From Ancylomarina sp. DW003 (GTDB lineage Bacteria; Bacteroidota; Bacteroidia; Bacteroidales; Marinifilaceae): 64,000 nucleotides of DNA. Shown piece by piece: positions 45,701-55,494 of the stretch. A program made the translations under genes and the position numbers. The notes beneath the pieces are model-generated. The model did not search any database. It had not been told where the DNA came from and saw nothing but the letters and a program-made list of their open reading frames with translations. Position 1 is the first letter of the stretch; each line of letters begins with the position of its first letter. Where the stretch lies: positions 41,484 through 105,483 of the forward strand of contig NZ_JAKJSD010000015.1 in NCBI RefSeq assembly GCF_029029505.1, written 5' to 3'.

Positions 45701-46711
45701 CTATACTAATTCTCTTACATTATAAACCGGCAATTTCAGTTTATCTTCCATTGCTTGTTTTAGTTCGTCTGAATTCAGACAATACCCATCGGGCGATACC
45801 GGATTAATACAAACCGCTATCAACTTGGTTTTCTGAAGGACTTTAATTTGTCCTCCTCGCTTTATGAAAGCGTAATATGTTTCGGGTGTAGCAAAAACGC
45901 GTGTAAAATCCCGAATAATTATTTCAATGTCTTTGATTTGTTTTTGCACTTTTAGAAAGTTCAAAAACTTATCAGTAATCGCACCATTTACAAAAATACG
46001 ATTCCCCTTTTTAAAGAGTTTATCTTTCGCTTTTTCAATTAACAAAACCGATTCAATTCCCAAATCGATTAAATTCTCTTCATCGTCTATTGCCCAAATT
46101 CCTTTTTGAATTGGTAATAAACGCTCCTTTGTTTCCTCATCCACGGCCTTCATACTTATAAGATCGTAGGTGTAATTGGTTTTATAAACCAATTGTGGAA
46201 TATTTGCAGAAAGTGCCGCTCCAGTTGCTAATATCATAGCATCAGTCACAGCTGGCGATCCTAAACTCTTGCGTGACAAAGCCCCATCAACAAGGGTAAT
46301 ATCAACGTTAAACCTATTCATTTGTGATATCAGATCTCTTATGGCTGCATTGTTAGCCGGACCAGAGATCATCACCTTATCACTTGATTTTGCTTTGGCT
46401 GTTACCAATCTTCCCAACGAGGTCGATTGTGTGCTCACATCCAAAACTTCGGCAACACCTTTTTTCTTTTGATAATGCAATTCGGAAGTAACAAAAATCA
46501 TCCCTTCATAAACCTCAATTTCAGGCTTGTGAGTTTGAGTCACTGCATCGGTATTCTCTCCATCAACACCTATAGAAGTGAGTGCAATTTGTTTAGTGCT
46601 GCCGCTCAATCGCGACAGCACATAATTCAAACACTCGGTTTTCCCGGTATTTTTTTCGAGTCCAACAATCGATAAACTCTTGTATTTTTCTATTTCCTTT
46701 ATAAAAGGCAT
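45701..46711 (-). CDS. P-loop NTPase-like protein between kamA and the MutS-like gene
   Basis: 336 residues. Walker A at about 16-25 (GLEKNTGKTE). A middle region reads DKVMISGPANNAAIRDLI and ITLVDGALSRKS. There is no transmembrane segment. I do not recognise a named family. Its ATG overlaps the kamA stop by one base (TAATG), and it abuts the MutS-like gene with no gap, so the three are tightly coupled. A partner of the MutS-like protein in reactivating KamDE is the best guess. Confidence 0.8.
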   Translation of the reverse strand: MPFIKEIEKYKSLSIVGLEKNTGKTECLNYVLSRLSGSTKQIALTSIGVDGENTDAVTQTHKPEIEVYEGMIFVTSELHYQKKKGVAEVLDVSTQSTSLGRLVTAKAKSSDKVMISGPANNAAIRDLISQMNRFNVDITLVDGALSRKSLGSPAVTDAMILATGAALSANIPQLVYKTNYTYDLISMKAVDEETKERLLPIQKGIWAIDDEENLIDLGIESVLLIEKAKDKLFKKGNRIFVNGAITDKFLNFLKVQKQIKDIEIIIRDFTRVFATPETYYAFIKRGGQIKVLQKTKLIAVCINPVSPDGYCLNSDELKQAMEDKLKLPVYNVRELV

Positions 46712-47964
46712 TATTTTTTCTTATTTCTCTCTTTACGTTGCAATAGAGATGGCTCAATTGCCAACCTGCTACCTTCAAGAAGAGATGCTACACCTTCAGG
46801 TTGTCTATGATCAGAACATTCCGGACAGTGACAATCTTCGATATAACCTTGGGGTTCGGTATAAGTTGTAATTACACCCTCGAAGTTACGCAAAATCACT
46901 TTAGTTGGACTTTGTGAAACAACATACTGAGGCATAACCGGAATTTTACCACCTCCACCTGGAGCATCAACTACAAAAGTTGGAACTGCAAAACCAGACG
47001 TATGACCACGAAGACTCTCGATAATCTCGATACCCTTAGAAACAGGTGTTCTAAAATGTGAAAGTCCCATAGATAGGTCACACTGATAGATATAGTAAGG
47101 ACGAATACGGTTCATTACCAAGTTGTGAACCAATTTCTTCATGACGTGTACACAGTCGTTAACACCTTTCAATAGTACCGACTGGTTACCCAATGGTACA
47201 CCTGCATTAGCTAAACGAGCAACAGCTTCTTTAGCTTCTCCAGTCATCTCGTCAGAATGGTTGAAATGCGTATTAACCCAAACCGGATGGTATTTCTTAA
47301 GCATATTCACCAATCCTTCAGTAATACGCTGTGGCAATACAACAGGTGTACGAGTTCCGATACGGATAATCTCAACGTGAGGAATATCGCGTAATGAACT
47401 AATGATATATTCTAACTGATCATCACCAATCAAAAGAGCGTCACCACCAGAAAGAACAACATCTCTTACTTGAGGTGTGTTTCTGATGTACTCAATTGCT
47501 TTGTTGATATTGTCCTTTGGTGTTGAAGCATCAGACTGACCCGCAAAACGACGACGTGTACAGTGACGACAATACATCGAACACATATCAGTAATCAAGA
47601 ATAATACACGATCCGGATAACGGTGAGTTAATCCAGGAACCGGAGAATCCTCATCCTCGTGTAATGGATCTAAAAGATCAGCATCAGCATGGTGAACTTC
47701 CAATCCTGTAGGAATAGCCTGCTTACGAACAGGACATTCTGCATTATCAACATCTACAAGAGATAAATAATATGGTGTAATCGCCATACGTAATGTTGCT
47801 AACGACTTCTTAACACCTTCTTCTTCATCAGCAGTAAGGTTAATGTATTTCTTAAGATCCTCTAAAGTTTCAATACGGTTTCTTACCTGCCATCTCCAAT
47901 CGTTCCACTGCTCGTCTGTAACCTGAGGAAACATTTTCTTACGTCCCTTATTTTCAATCATCAT
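46711..47964 (-). CDS. kamA: Lysine 2,3-aminomutase
   Basis: 417 residues from MMIENKG; six more codons are possible (47982). It converts L-lysine to L-beta-lysine using SAM, a 4Fe-4S cluster and PLP. In the longer numbering the cluster cysteines are Cys134, Cys138 and Cys141 (CSMYCRHC), the PLP lysine is Lys346 (PGGGGK), and Asp302 (QCDLSMG) and Asp339 (VVDAPG) match the residues that hold the lysine side-chain amine. It is thus a true lysine enzyme. Confidence 0.97.
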   Translation of the reverse strand: MMIENKGRKKMFPQVTDEQWNDWRWQVRNRIETLEDLKKYINLTADEEEGVKKSLATLRMAITPYYLSLVDVDNAECPVRKQAIPTGLEVHHADADLLDPLHEDEDSPVPGLTHRYPDRVLFLITDMCSMYCRHCTRRRFAGQSDASTPKDNINKAIEYIRNTPQVRDVVLSGGDALLIGDDQLEYIISSLRDIPHVEIIRIGTRTPVVLPQRITEGLVNMLKKYHPVWVNTHFNHSDEMTGEAKEAVARLANAGVPLGNQSVLLKGVNDCVHVMKKLVHNLVMNRIRPYYIYQCDLSMGLSHFRTPVSKGIEIIESLRGHTSGFAVPTFVVDAPGGGGKIPVMPQYVVSQSPTKVILRNFEGVITTYTEPQGYIEDCHCPECSDHRQPEGVASLLEGSRLAIEPSLLQRKERNKKK

Positions 47965-47994
47965 ATTTTGTTTTAGTATCAAGATTTAGAATCA

Positions 47995-48043
47995 AGTATC
48001 AAGGAGAAATTCTCTGTTGTATCAAAAATTATGTCTTGATACT
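47995..48043 (-). repeat. Inverted repeat between kdd and kamA
   Basis: AGTATCAAG (47995-48003) pairs with CTTGATACT (48035-48043). A further direct copy, AGTATCAAG, lies at 47975-47983. Confidence 0.5.
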
Positions 48044-48069
48044 CGATACTCTTATCTCAATTCTATAAT

Positions 48070-49107
48070 CTACACGTATAATTTTTCAAATAACTCTCTA
48101 ATTCCTTTTGACTCTCTAACGATTTCAAGTGTTAGGTCGGCATGTCCAATTGCATAACCGTTTCCAACAATCATATCAACGTCTTTACCAACACCTTCAG
48201 CACCTAAAGCTGCTTTAGAGAAAGAAGTCGCCATAGAGAAGAAATAAACACAACCACGATCTTTAGTAATCAAGATTGAAGACATCTCAGTAGAAGCAAC
48301 ATTTACATTGTTGATTACCACATCACATCCTTCTTCGCCAGTGATTTCAGTTACACGCGTGTAAATATCCATGACGTCAGTTGCATCACCGATCAATACG
48401 TCGTGAGCTAATCCTAATTCTTTAATTCGCTGTGCGTTCTCTTCAGAATACTCAACAACAATTACTTTTCCTTTAGGACCTACCTTTTTCATTGCCTGAT
48501 AGCAACAAAGTACACCTGATTTTCCACCACCACCGATGATGCAAACTGTGTCGCCTTCCTTAACCAAACGATCAACCTGAGCAGGAGCACCCGCTACATC
48601 AAGAGCAGCTAAAGCTAATTTCTCCGGTAGGTCAGATGGAAGAACAGCGTAAAGACCTGAAGCGAAAAGAATCGCTTGTCCATCAATATCAACCTGATCA
48701 TTAGATAGGTTAATATTCGTGATCTTATCGATATTAAGAGGTGTAAGAGATAGAGAAACTAAAGTTGCTACCTTATCGCCTACTTTAAGATTTTGATTTG
48801 GAAAATTTGGTCCAACTTCTTTAATTGTACCAATTAACATTCCTCCGGAACCCGTTACCGGATTTTGCATTTTACCACGTTCGCCAACAATAGAAAGAAT
48901 CATTTCTTCCATCTTAGCCGTATCAGCATTGCAAGCACCTTTTACTTGAGTAAAACTTGCTGAGTCGATATTAAGTGTCTGTACATCAATCAAAACTTCA
49001 TTATCGTAGATTGACATTGTATTATCCAACTTTTGAGCTGGCTGTGGAAGAGTTCCTTTTGGCTCAAGGACTCTGTGAGTTCCGTATTTGTTTCCTGCTT
49101 TCATCAC
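48070..49107 (-). CDS. kdd: L-erythro-3,5-diaminohexanoate dehydrogenase
   Basis: 345 residues. It oxidises 3,5-diaminohexanoate to 3-keto-5-aminohexanoate with release of ammonia. A zinc-less alcohol-dehydrogenase-like fold; the NAD-binding loop is IIGGGGKSGVLCCY. Between kce and kamA in the operon, the usual neighbours. Confidence 0.95.
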   Translation of the reverse strand: MMKAGNKYGTHRVLEPKGTLPQPAQKLDNTMSIYDNEVLIDVQTLNIDSASFTQVKGACNADTAKMEEMILSIVGERGKMQNPVTGSGGMLIGTIKEVGPNFPNQNLKVGDKVATLVSLSLTPLNIDKITNINLSNDQVDIDGQAILFASGLYAVLPSDLPEKLALAALDVAGAPAQVDRLVKEGDTVCIIGGGGKSGVLCCYQAMKKVGPKGKVIVVEYSEENAQRIKELGLAHDVLIGDATDVMDIYTRVTEITGEEGCDVVINNVNVASTEMSSILITKDRGCVYFFSMATSFSKAALGAEGVGKDVDMIVGNGYAIGHADLTLEIVRESKGIRELFEKLYV

Positions 49108-49127
49108 TGTATATAATTAATGATTAA

Positions 49128-49148
49128 CGATTAGTTGAGAACCAATCG
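49128..49148 (-). repeat. Inverted repeat between kce and kdd
   Basis: CGATTAGTT (49128-49136) pairs with AACCAATCG (49140-49148) with one mismatch and a three-base loop. Confidence 0.4.
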
Positions 49149-49165
49149 CTATTCACACATCGTTA

Positions 49166-49990
49166 TTATCTTGCTTTTAAACCTAAAATTTCTCTTGCCT
49201 CAGCTGGAGTTGCAATTTCGCGACCAAACTCATTAGCCAAACGAACTACTTTCTCAACTAATTGACCATTCGATTCTGCAACAACACCTCTTGAAATCAT
49301 TGTGTTATCTTCGAATCCAACACGAACATGACCACCATCGATAATAGCAGCTGCAGCTAATGGGAATTCAAATCGTCCGATACCTGCTACTGTATAAGTT
49401 GCATCAGCAGGAATACTACCACGCATGAATACAAAATCGCGAAGTGTTCCGGAGATTCCACCGTTTACTCCCATTACAAAATCGAAGTGCATTGGTGACT
49501 TAATAAAACCTTTCTTGTGAAGGCGAAGTGCCATGTCAATCATCGACTTATCGAAAACTTCCAATTCAGGCTTAATTCCTCTTTCAATCATTTTTTCACC
49601 GAAATACTTGATCGTATTCTCAGTGTTTTCGAAAATCTCATCACCACCAAAGTTTAATGTACCACAGTCAAGAGTTGCCATTTCCGGATTCAACTCAGTA
49701 GGCTGAAGTCTTTCGTCGTTGGTCATACCAACTGCACCACCTGTTGATGGCTGAATAATTACATCAGGATATTGAGCATGGATAGCATCCATTACTAGCT
49801 TAAAACGATCTTTATCCTGAGTCGGTGTACCATCGTCATGACGAACATGAAGGTGAATGATACTTGCACCAGCTTTAATTGCTGATCCGGCTTCGCGAAC
49901 ACATTCTTCAACTGTATATGGAACAGCAGGGTTATGCTCTTTTGTTACTTCGGCGCCACTAATTGCGGCTGTGATAATTAACTTTTCCAT
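49166..49990 (-). CDS. kce: 3-keto-5-aminohexanoate cleavage enzyme
   Basis: 274 residues. It condenses 3-keto-5-aminohexanoate with acetyl-CoA to give acetoacetate and 3-aminobutyryl-CoA. A TIM-barrel zinc enzyme of the BKACE family: the zinc histidines are His46 and His48 (IIHLHVR), and the late acidic ligand is in VGFEDN. Second gene after kal. Confidence 0.97.
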   Translation of the reverse strand: MEKLIITAAISGAEVTKEHNPAVPYTVEECVREAGSAIKAGASIIHLHVRHDDGTPTQDKDRFKLVMDAIHAQYPDVIIQPSTGGAVGMTNDERLQPTELNPEMATLDCGTLNFGGDEIFENTENTIKYFGEKMIERGIKPELEVFDKSMIDMALRLHKKGFIKSPMHFDFVMGVNGGISGTLRDFVFMRGSIPADATYTVAGIGRFEFPLAAAAIIDGGHVRVGFEDNTMISRGVVAESNGQLVEKVVRLANEFGREIATPAEAREILGLKAR

Positions 49991-50010
49991 GGCTTAAGTA
50001 TTTAAAATAT

Positions 50011-50072
50011 GAGTCAAGAGTGAAAAAAAAATTTAGTTAGTCGGTATTTCTTTTGGTCAACACTCTTGACTC
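50011..50072 (-). repeat. Inverted repeat between kal and kce
   Basis: GAGTCAAGAGTG (50011-50022) pairs with CACTCTTGACTC (50061-50072), 12 perfect pairs with a 38-base loop. Confidence 0.65.
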
Positions 50073-50091
50073 ACATCAATAAAATCAAATA

Positions 50092-50475
50092 TTATTTACG
50101 TTGGCTAGCTTTTGGCGTCACACAAGTTCCGATAGCACGACATGTTACGATTGGCTCTTCCAGCAAATCACAAGCAGAATCAGAAATATCTGTTCTAGGA
50201 ACGATAACCTTACGAGCTTCAAATTTCATCTTACGGCTAGAGTTACCTTCTTTGATAATCTCACCTACTGCCTCAATGTAATCGCCAGCATAAACAGGAG
50301 CTAAAAATTCAACGCTTTCGTATCCTGCAAACAAACCCTCATCGCCATCACGACGAATCAATAGCTCAGTAGCTACATCACCAAAAAGCTGAAGCATTTT
50401 AGCACCATCAACAAGATTTCCACCATAATGAGCATCGTGTGAACTCATGCGTACTCTAATAATTGCTTGTTCCAT
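50092..50475 (-). CDS. kal: 3-aminobutyryl-CoA ammonia-lyase
   Basis: 127 residues, a hotdog-fold enzyme. It removes ammonia from 3-aminobutyryl-CoA to give crotonyl-CoA. The N-terminus has [20 protein letters not shown], typical of Kal. 41 bases after the CoA-transferase A gene. Confidence 0.95.
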   Translation of the reverse strand: MEQAIIRVRMSSHDAHYGGNLVDGAKMLQLFGDVATELLIRRDGDEGLFAGYESVEFLAPVYAGDYIEAVGEIIKEGNSSRKMKFEARKVIVPRTDISDSACDLLEEPIVTCRAIGTCVTPKASQRK

Positions 50476-50516
50476 AATAGTTATATGTTTGTATTTTAAG
50501 TTTCTTAAATAACGAA

Positions 50517-51167
50517 TTAGTTTGCCTTTACGATAAAGTCAACATAGATAGATGGTGTCTTCACCTCTTCAGGCTTAAACGTTCCTGTCTCAACAAGAGT
50601 TTCTGCTTCAACAATGACAATATCAGCAGCAGTAGCCATCAATGGATTGAAATTTTGAGACGTTCCGCGGTAAGTTAGATTACCATGGGTATCACTCATG
50701 CTTGCTCCAATTAAAGAAACATCAGCACGAAGTGGTTTTTCAAGAATAAACTCTTTTCCATCAACAGTAATGATGTCTTTTCCTTCTGCAACAACAGTTC
50801 CAAGGCCAGTTGGTGTTAAAACACCGCCTAAACCAGCTCCGCCAGCACGCACACGTTCAGCTAAAGTTCCCTGAGGACTAAACTCAACAATTAATTCACC
50901 ATTATTCATTTGCTCAATTGAAGCAGTATTAGCTCCAATGTATGAAGTGATAACCTTATCAACTTGCTTATTTGCAATCAATTTACCTAAACCCTTATCG
51001 GCAAATGCTGTATCGTTACAAACAATTGTTAAATTTTTAACATTCGATTCAACAATACCATCAACTATTTTATTGGCAGTTCCAACCGTTAAAAAGCCAC
51101 CAATCATGATAGTCATACCATCTTTAACCTTGGCAACAGCCTCTTCAAATGAAATTATCTTGTTCAT
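50517..51167 (-). CDS. atoD: CoA-transferase subunit A (butyryl-CoA:acetoacetate type)
   Basis: 216 residues. Family marks are the GGF motif near the start ([12 protein letters not shown]), [20 protein letters not shown] and the [14 protein letters not shown] region. First gene of the lysine operon; its subunit B partner is encoded at the far end (41049-41711). Confidence 0.93.
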   Translation of the reverse strand: MNKIISFEEAVAKVKDGMTIMIGGFLTVGTANKIVDGIVESNVKNLTIVCNDTAFADKGLGKLIANKQVDKVITSYIGANTASIEQMNNGELIVEFSPQGTLAERVRAGGAGLGGVLTPTGLGTVVAEGKDIITVDGKEFILEKPLRADVSLIGASMSDTHGNLTYRGTSQNFNPLMATAADIVIVEAETLVETGTFKPEEVKTPSIYVDFIVKAN

Positions 51168-51243
51168 TACAAAATTCGTTTTAAATTAATTGCAAAGCAT
51201 TTCTCAACAGTCATTTACACTTCCTTAGCGTAAAATCACTCAA

Positions 51244-51251
51244 CAAATATA
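51244..51251 (-). promoter_or_regulatory. Candidate -7 box of the lysine fermentation operon
   Basis: TATATTTG on the minus strand matches TAnnTTTG; the -33 region is only T-rich. The leader would be about 70 bases. Confidence 0.5.
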
Positions 51252-51426
51252 GGCTTATTTCTCATGCTTAAAAAGCCCTGTTAATCTGCAAACTAACTTT
51301 CCTTATTAGGAATAATTCTAACTTATTCACATTGCTTAAAATCATTCTAAATAGAATCGAAAACCTTTTCGAAAACCGTATCAAAAACAAACTCACTGTT
51401 AATATTTAAACACTTCATTTTGTATT

Positions 51427-51441
51427 TCACACAGTGTGTGA
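51427..51441. promoter_or_regulatory. 15-base palindrome upstream of the lysine operon
   Basis: TCACACA-G-TGTGTGA is a perfect inverted repeat about 176 bases upstream of the leftward -7 box and 224 bases before the DUF2723 gene. The half-sites have the opposite order to a CRP site (TGTGA then TCACA), so CRP is not the reader. Confidence 0.45.
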
Positions 51442-51664
51442 TCATAAGTCCCAATTGGATATGCTCAATAACAGTGGTCGATTTCAAAAAAAACTTTATT
51501 AAAACTAAAATTTAGAATCATTCTTAAATAAAACATTGGCCTACCAATCTAATTTCCCAGATTAAATTGAAAACCTATATTTTTAGATCTTTTCACATAA
51601 TCAGAATTAATTCTTGATATTTATTTCCTTAAATTCGTTGACATAATCCCAAACCCTATCACAG

Positions 51665-54600
51665 ATGTCTAAATTTCAAAAAATCAATACGATTGGAGGC
51701 TGGTTTGTTTTTGCAATCTCAGCACTTGTTTATCTTCTTACGCTTGAACCATCTGTAAGTTTCTGGGATTGTGGAGAATTTATTACGGCAGCCTATAAAT
51801 TGGAAATTGGACATCCTCCCGGGGCTCCTGTTTTCATGCTATTAGGTCGTTTATTTTCGCTTTTTGCATCGGAAGAATCTCAAGTTGCATTAATGCTAAA
51901 TGCCCTTTCTGGCTTAGCCTCTGCTGCAACCATCATGTTTCTTTTTTGGAGCATTACCCATATGGCTCGAAAACTGGTTAAACTTAAATCTGAAACATTC
52001 ACATCTATACAAATATGGAAGATTATAAGTACTGGTTTCATTGGATCAATGGCCTACGCTTTTTCAGATACTTTCTGGTTCTCAGCTGTTGAAGCCGAAG
52101 TTTATGCCTTATCATCCCTGTTTACTGCTGTTGTGTTTTGGGCAATTTTGAAATGGGAAAGTGAATCTGATTCACCACATGCCAATCGCTGGTTGATCCT
52201 AATTGCCTATTTAATGGGTCTGTCTATTGGCGTCCACCTTCTAAACTTATTAGCAATTCCAGCTATTGTTATTCTTTTTTATTTCAAAAAATATCCTGTT
52301 ACCAGGAAAGGTATAATTATAGCATTGTCAGCGGCCATTCTTTTTCTAGCCAGCATCATGTATCTCATCATTCCAGGTGTCGTAAAAATCGGAATTTGGT
52401 TTGAATTTGCTTTTGTAAACGGCTTTTCTCTTCCCTACAACTCAGGACTATTATTCTATTTACTGCTTTTACTTATAGGTTTAATTTTAGCTATTCGATA
52501 CAGTATAAAACATCAGAAAATTCTTTTAAATACCATACTTACCGTAGTTAGTGTCATACTAATCGGCTACTCTTCCTACAGTTTAATCATGATTCGAGCC
52601 GCGGCTAGTCCAGCTTTAAATCAGAATAACCCGGAAGATGTATTCTCTCTTCTTTCCTACTTGAACAGAGAACAATATGGATCAAACCCATTAATCTATG
52701 GACAATATTTCAATGCACCTGTTGATGAAGAAAACCCTACTTCTGTTTCAAAAAAGGTTTATATCAAAAGAAATGGGAAATACGAACTTTCGTATGAGCT
52801 TGAAAAAAATAATTTCAGTTCGAGCCACAAAACTCTTTTCCCGCGCATGTACTCCAAAGGCATGTCTGGCCGCAATCCAGCTGAATATGCCAAATGGACA
52901 GGATTAAATCCGGAACAGAAGGAAAAACCTAGCTTTGCACAGAATCTAAACTTTTTCTTTTCATATCAGGTTAACCACATGTATATCCGTTATTTCATGT
53001 GGAATTTTGCAGGACGACAGAACGATGTACAATCCTACGGCGATAAAACAAATGGAGCATGGATATCGGGCATTCCATTTATTGATAATCTCAGGTTGGG
53101 TGATCAATCGCTGCGATCGGATAATATGAAATCAAATAAGGCTAATAACACCTACTTCTTTTTGCCATTGATTCTTGGTTTGATCGGTATGATTTATCAA
53201 TACAAGCACAGTAAAAAAGGGAAGAATGATTTTTATGTTATTCTCTTACTTTTCTTGTTTACAGGCCTGGCCATTGTTCTATACTTAAATCAACCACCAT
53301 TACAACCTCGTGAACGAGATTATGCTTATGCAGGATCGTTCTACGCCTTTGCTATTTGGATCGGATTAGGTGTAATGGCAGCAATTAATTGGCTTGAAAA
53401 ATACTTAAACCCCAAAATGAGCCTTATTCTGGCTTCATCTGCTTGTTTTCTTACTGTTCCTGTTCTGCTTATTCAACAAAACTGGGACGATCACGATAGG
53501 TCGGATCGCTATTTTGCTCACGACCTGGCTTACAATTACCTAAACTCCTGTGCTCCCAATGCGATTCTATTTACCATGGGTGATAACGACACTTTTCCCC
53601 TTTGGTATTTGCAGGAAGTTGAAGGTATTCGAACTGATGTTCGTGTTTGTAACTTAAGCTATCTTTCTACCGATTGGTATATCGATCAAATGAAAAAGGA
53701 CAATTATGATTCATATCGACTTCCTATCTCAATGGAAAAGGAAAAATATTTGATGGGGAATCGTGATGTTGTTTACATTGTAGATGATCCCCGGTTTGAA
53801 GCTTGGGTAAAGAAAAACAAAGGCTTGAATTTGAAAGACGCTTTAGAGTATGTTCTTTCGGATAAGGAAAGCACAAAAAAGATTTATGGTTACGATCAGA
53901 AAATTGACCATATACCAGCTCGAAATTTCCGACTACCGATAGACAAACAACAAGTCATATCGACACAAACGGTCAGTATAAGAGATTCTGCCAACATCGT
54001 ACCTCAAATGGAATGGCAACTTGAACAAAATGTTATAGAAAAAGCAGGCTTAGCTCTTTATGACATACTCTTAACCAACAATTGGAAACGTCCTGTCTAT
54101 TTTTCTCAAACGGTGCCAAAATCCGGTTATTACGGCCTTCAGGATTATTTCCAACTGGAAGGTTTAGCTTATAGACTGATTCCTGTTAAAACCAAGGGTG
54201 AGAATGGCAGTGTTGGTCGTGTCGATTCTGATATCCTATTCAAGAATATGATGACAAAATTCAAATGGGGCAATATCAACAAAGAAGGCATTTACATTGA
54301 TGAAGGCATGAAGCGAATGTGCCTGAATTTAAGGAACAACTTCCTGAGTTTATCTAACAAATTAATCGAGCAAAATAGAACTGATGAAGCCATCGAAGTT
54401 TTGGATAAAAGTCGAGATTTATTCCCAAATGAAGTTAACTCGTACGACTATATTGCTATGCTAATGGCTGAAAATTACCTGAAGCTTGGTAAGAGAGATA
54501 TTGCAATGAAAATGATGGGACAAATTCACTCCCGATTGAGTCAGGAACTGAAATATTACAATAGTTTAAAACCAACAGGTTTATCAGATTTCGTCCGGTC

Positions 54601-54673
54601 AGGTAGAAGAAACCAAGCCTTACTTGGTGAGATGAAACGTATTATTGAACTCTACGATAAAGACAAAAACTAA
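51665..54673 (+). CDS. DUF2723 multi-spanning membrane protein, glycosyltransferase-like
   Basis: 1002 residues. About a dozen membrane segments in the first 640 residues. The N-terminus has SFWDCGEFITAAYKLEIGHPPGAP, the DUF2723 mark; the acidic Asp/Glu in WDCGEF is placed like the catalytic acid of GT-C transferases. RERDYAYAGSFYAFAIW lies near 550. The last part is soluble and ends with a TPR-like segment (TDEAIEVLDKSRDLFP). Relatives are thought to add mannose to exported proteins in Bacteroidota; for this gene that is inference. Confidence 0.88.
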   Translation: MSKFQKINTIGGWFVFAISALVYLLTLEPSVSFWDCGEFITAAYKLEIGHPPGAPVFMLLGRLFSLFASEESQVALMLNALSGLASAATIMFLFWSITHMARKLVKLKSETFTSIQIWKIISTGFIGSMAYAFSDTFWFSAVEAEVYALSSLFTAVVFWAILKWESESDSPHANRWLILIAYLMGLSIGVHLLNLLAIPAIVILFYFKKYPVTRKGIIIALSAAILFLASIMYLIIPGVVKIGIWFEFAFVNGFSLPYNSGLLFYLLLLLIGLILAIRYSIKHQKILLNTILTVVSVILIGYSSYSLIMIRAAASPALNQNNPEDVFSLLSYLNREQYGSNPLIYGQYFNAPVDEENPTSVSKKVYIKRNGKYELSYELEKNNFSSSHKTLFPRMYSKGMSGRNPAEYAKWTGLNPEQKEKPSFAQNLNFFFSYQVNHMYIRYFMWNFAGRQNDVQSYGDKTNGAWISGIPFIDNLRLGDQSLRSDNMKSNKANNTYFFLPLILGLIGMIYQYKHSKKGKNDFYVILLLFLFTGLAIVLYLNQPPLQPRERDYAYAGSFYAFAIWIGLGVMAAINWLEKYLNPKMSLILASSACFLTVPVLLIQQNWDDHDRSDRYFAHDLAYNYLNSCAPNAILFTMGDNDTFPLWYLQEVEGIRTDVRVCNLSYLSTDWYIDQMKKDNYDSYRLPISMEKEKYLMGNRDVVYIVDDPRFEAWVKKNKGLNLKDALEYVLSDKESTKKIYGYDQKIDHIPARNFRLPIDKQQVISTQTVSIRDSANIVPQMEWQLEQNVIEKAGLALYDILLTNNWKRPVYFSQTVPKSGYYGLQDYFQLEGLAYRLIPVKTKGENGSVGRVDSDILFKNMMTKFKWGNINKEGIYIDEGMKRMCLNLRNNFLSLSNKLIEQNRTDEAIEVLDKSRDLFPNEVNSYDYIAMLMAENYLKLGKRDIAMKMMGQIHSRLSQELKYYNSLKPTGLSDFVRSGRRNQALLGEMKRIIELYDKDKN

Positions 54674-54692
54674 AGCAAGAGATTAATTTAGA

Positions 54693-54726
54693 AAAATGCC
54701 GAATCATTAATACGATTCGGCATTTT
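54693..54726 (+). terminator. Terminator of the DUF2723 gene
   Basis: AAAATGCCGAATC pairs with GATTCGGCATTTT, 13 pairs, eight-base loop. Confidence 0.88.
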
Positions 54727-54806
54727 CCATAAACAATCAAATTCTCACAAAATGAATTGACTTTCTTATTCAAGACCATTACTTTTGAAACACAAAATTT
54801 TCATTC

Positions 54807-55418
54807 ATGCGATTTGTTGGCGTACCACAATTTCTTAAAAAGCTATTTCCTGGTTTAATCTGGGATTACAACACAGGTAAAAAGGTGGTTTACATCACTT
54901 TTGATGATGGTCCAATTCCTGAATCTACCGAGTGGACACTTAAATTACTTAAGTCAAAAAATGTAAAAGCCACTTTCTTTTGCGTGGGTGATAATGTGAG
55001 AAAATACCCGGAAATCTACCAAGAAATATTAAACGAAGGTCATGCAGTGGGTAATCACACTCACAATCATTTGAGAGGATTTACCAGTCAAACTCGAAAC
55101 TATGTTGATAATGTAAAGTTAGCTAGCCAATATATCCATTCTAAGCTATTCCGTCCTCCTTATGGTATGATAAAACGTTCACAAACTAAAAAACTCCTAC
55201 AGGATTACAAAATCGTCATGTGGGATGTTTTAAGTGAAGATTACCGTCAAGATATCACTCCGGAAGAATGTTATTCTGCCGTTCTCAAAAATATTCGTCC
55301 CGGCTCCATCATCCTTTTCCATAACCACGTGAAATCAGAAACGAACATGCGTTATGCCCTACCTAAACTGATTGATGAGCTTCGAAACAGAGGTTTTCAG
55401 TTTGGCATATGTGAATAA
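54807..55418 (+). CDS. Polysaccharide deacetylase family protein
   Basis: 203 residues, a NodB-domain enzyme. Motif 1 is TFDDGP (catalytic and metal Asp), motif 2 is GNHTHNH (metal histidines), motif 3 is RPPYG and a late His is in ILFHNH. No signal peptide is evident. It would remove acetyl groups from N-acetylated sugars such as peptidoglycan or chitin-like chains. Confidence 0.92.
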   Translation: MRFVGVPQFLKKLFPGLIWDYNTGKKVVYITFDDGPIPESTEWTLKLLKSKNVKATFFCVGDNVRKYPEIYQEILNEGHAVGNHTHNHLRGFTSQTRNYVDNVKLASQYIHSKLFRPPYGMIKRSQTKKLLQDYKIVMWDVLSEDYRQDITPEECYSAVLKNIRPGSIILFHNHVKSETNMRYALPKLIDELRNRGFQFGICE

Positions 55419-55494
55419 GATGAAATAACTTGGCAGATTTGACATACAAATCTATTAAGTAATCAATATATCTTTGAATAAACTCATCCTGATT

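Larger units (their letters stand above)
51168..51664. other. Divergent intergenic region of 497 bases before the lysine operon
   Basis: It separates the leftward lysine operon from the rightward DUF2723 gene. It contains a leftward -7 box at 51244-51251 and a 15-base palindrome at 51427-51441. No gene, cobalamin riboswitch or lysine riboswitch was recognised. Confidence 0.6.

Noticed and set aside
51427..51441. CRP site
   Set aside because: The half-sites are in the reverse order (TCACA then TGTGA).
51168..51664. Cobalamin or lysine riboswitch before the lysine operon
   Set aside because: I could not find the conserved core of either class, and the predicted leader is only about 70 bases.
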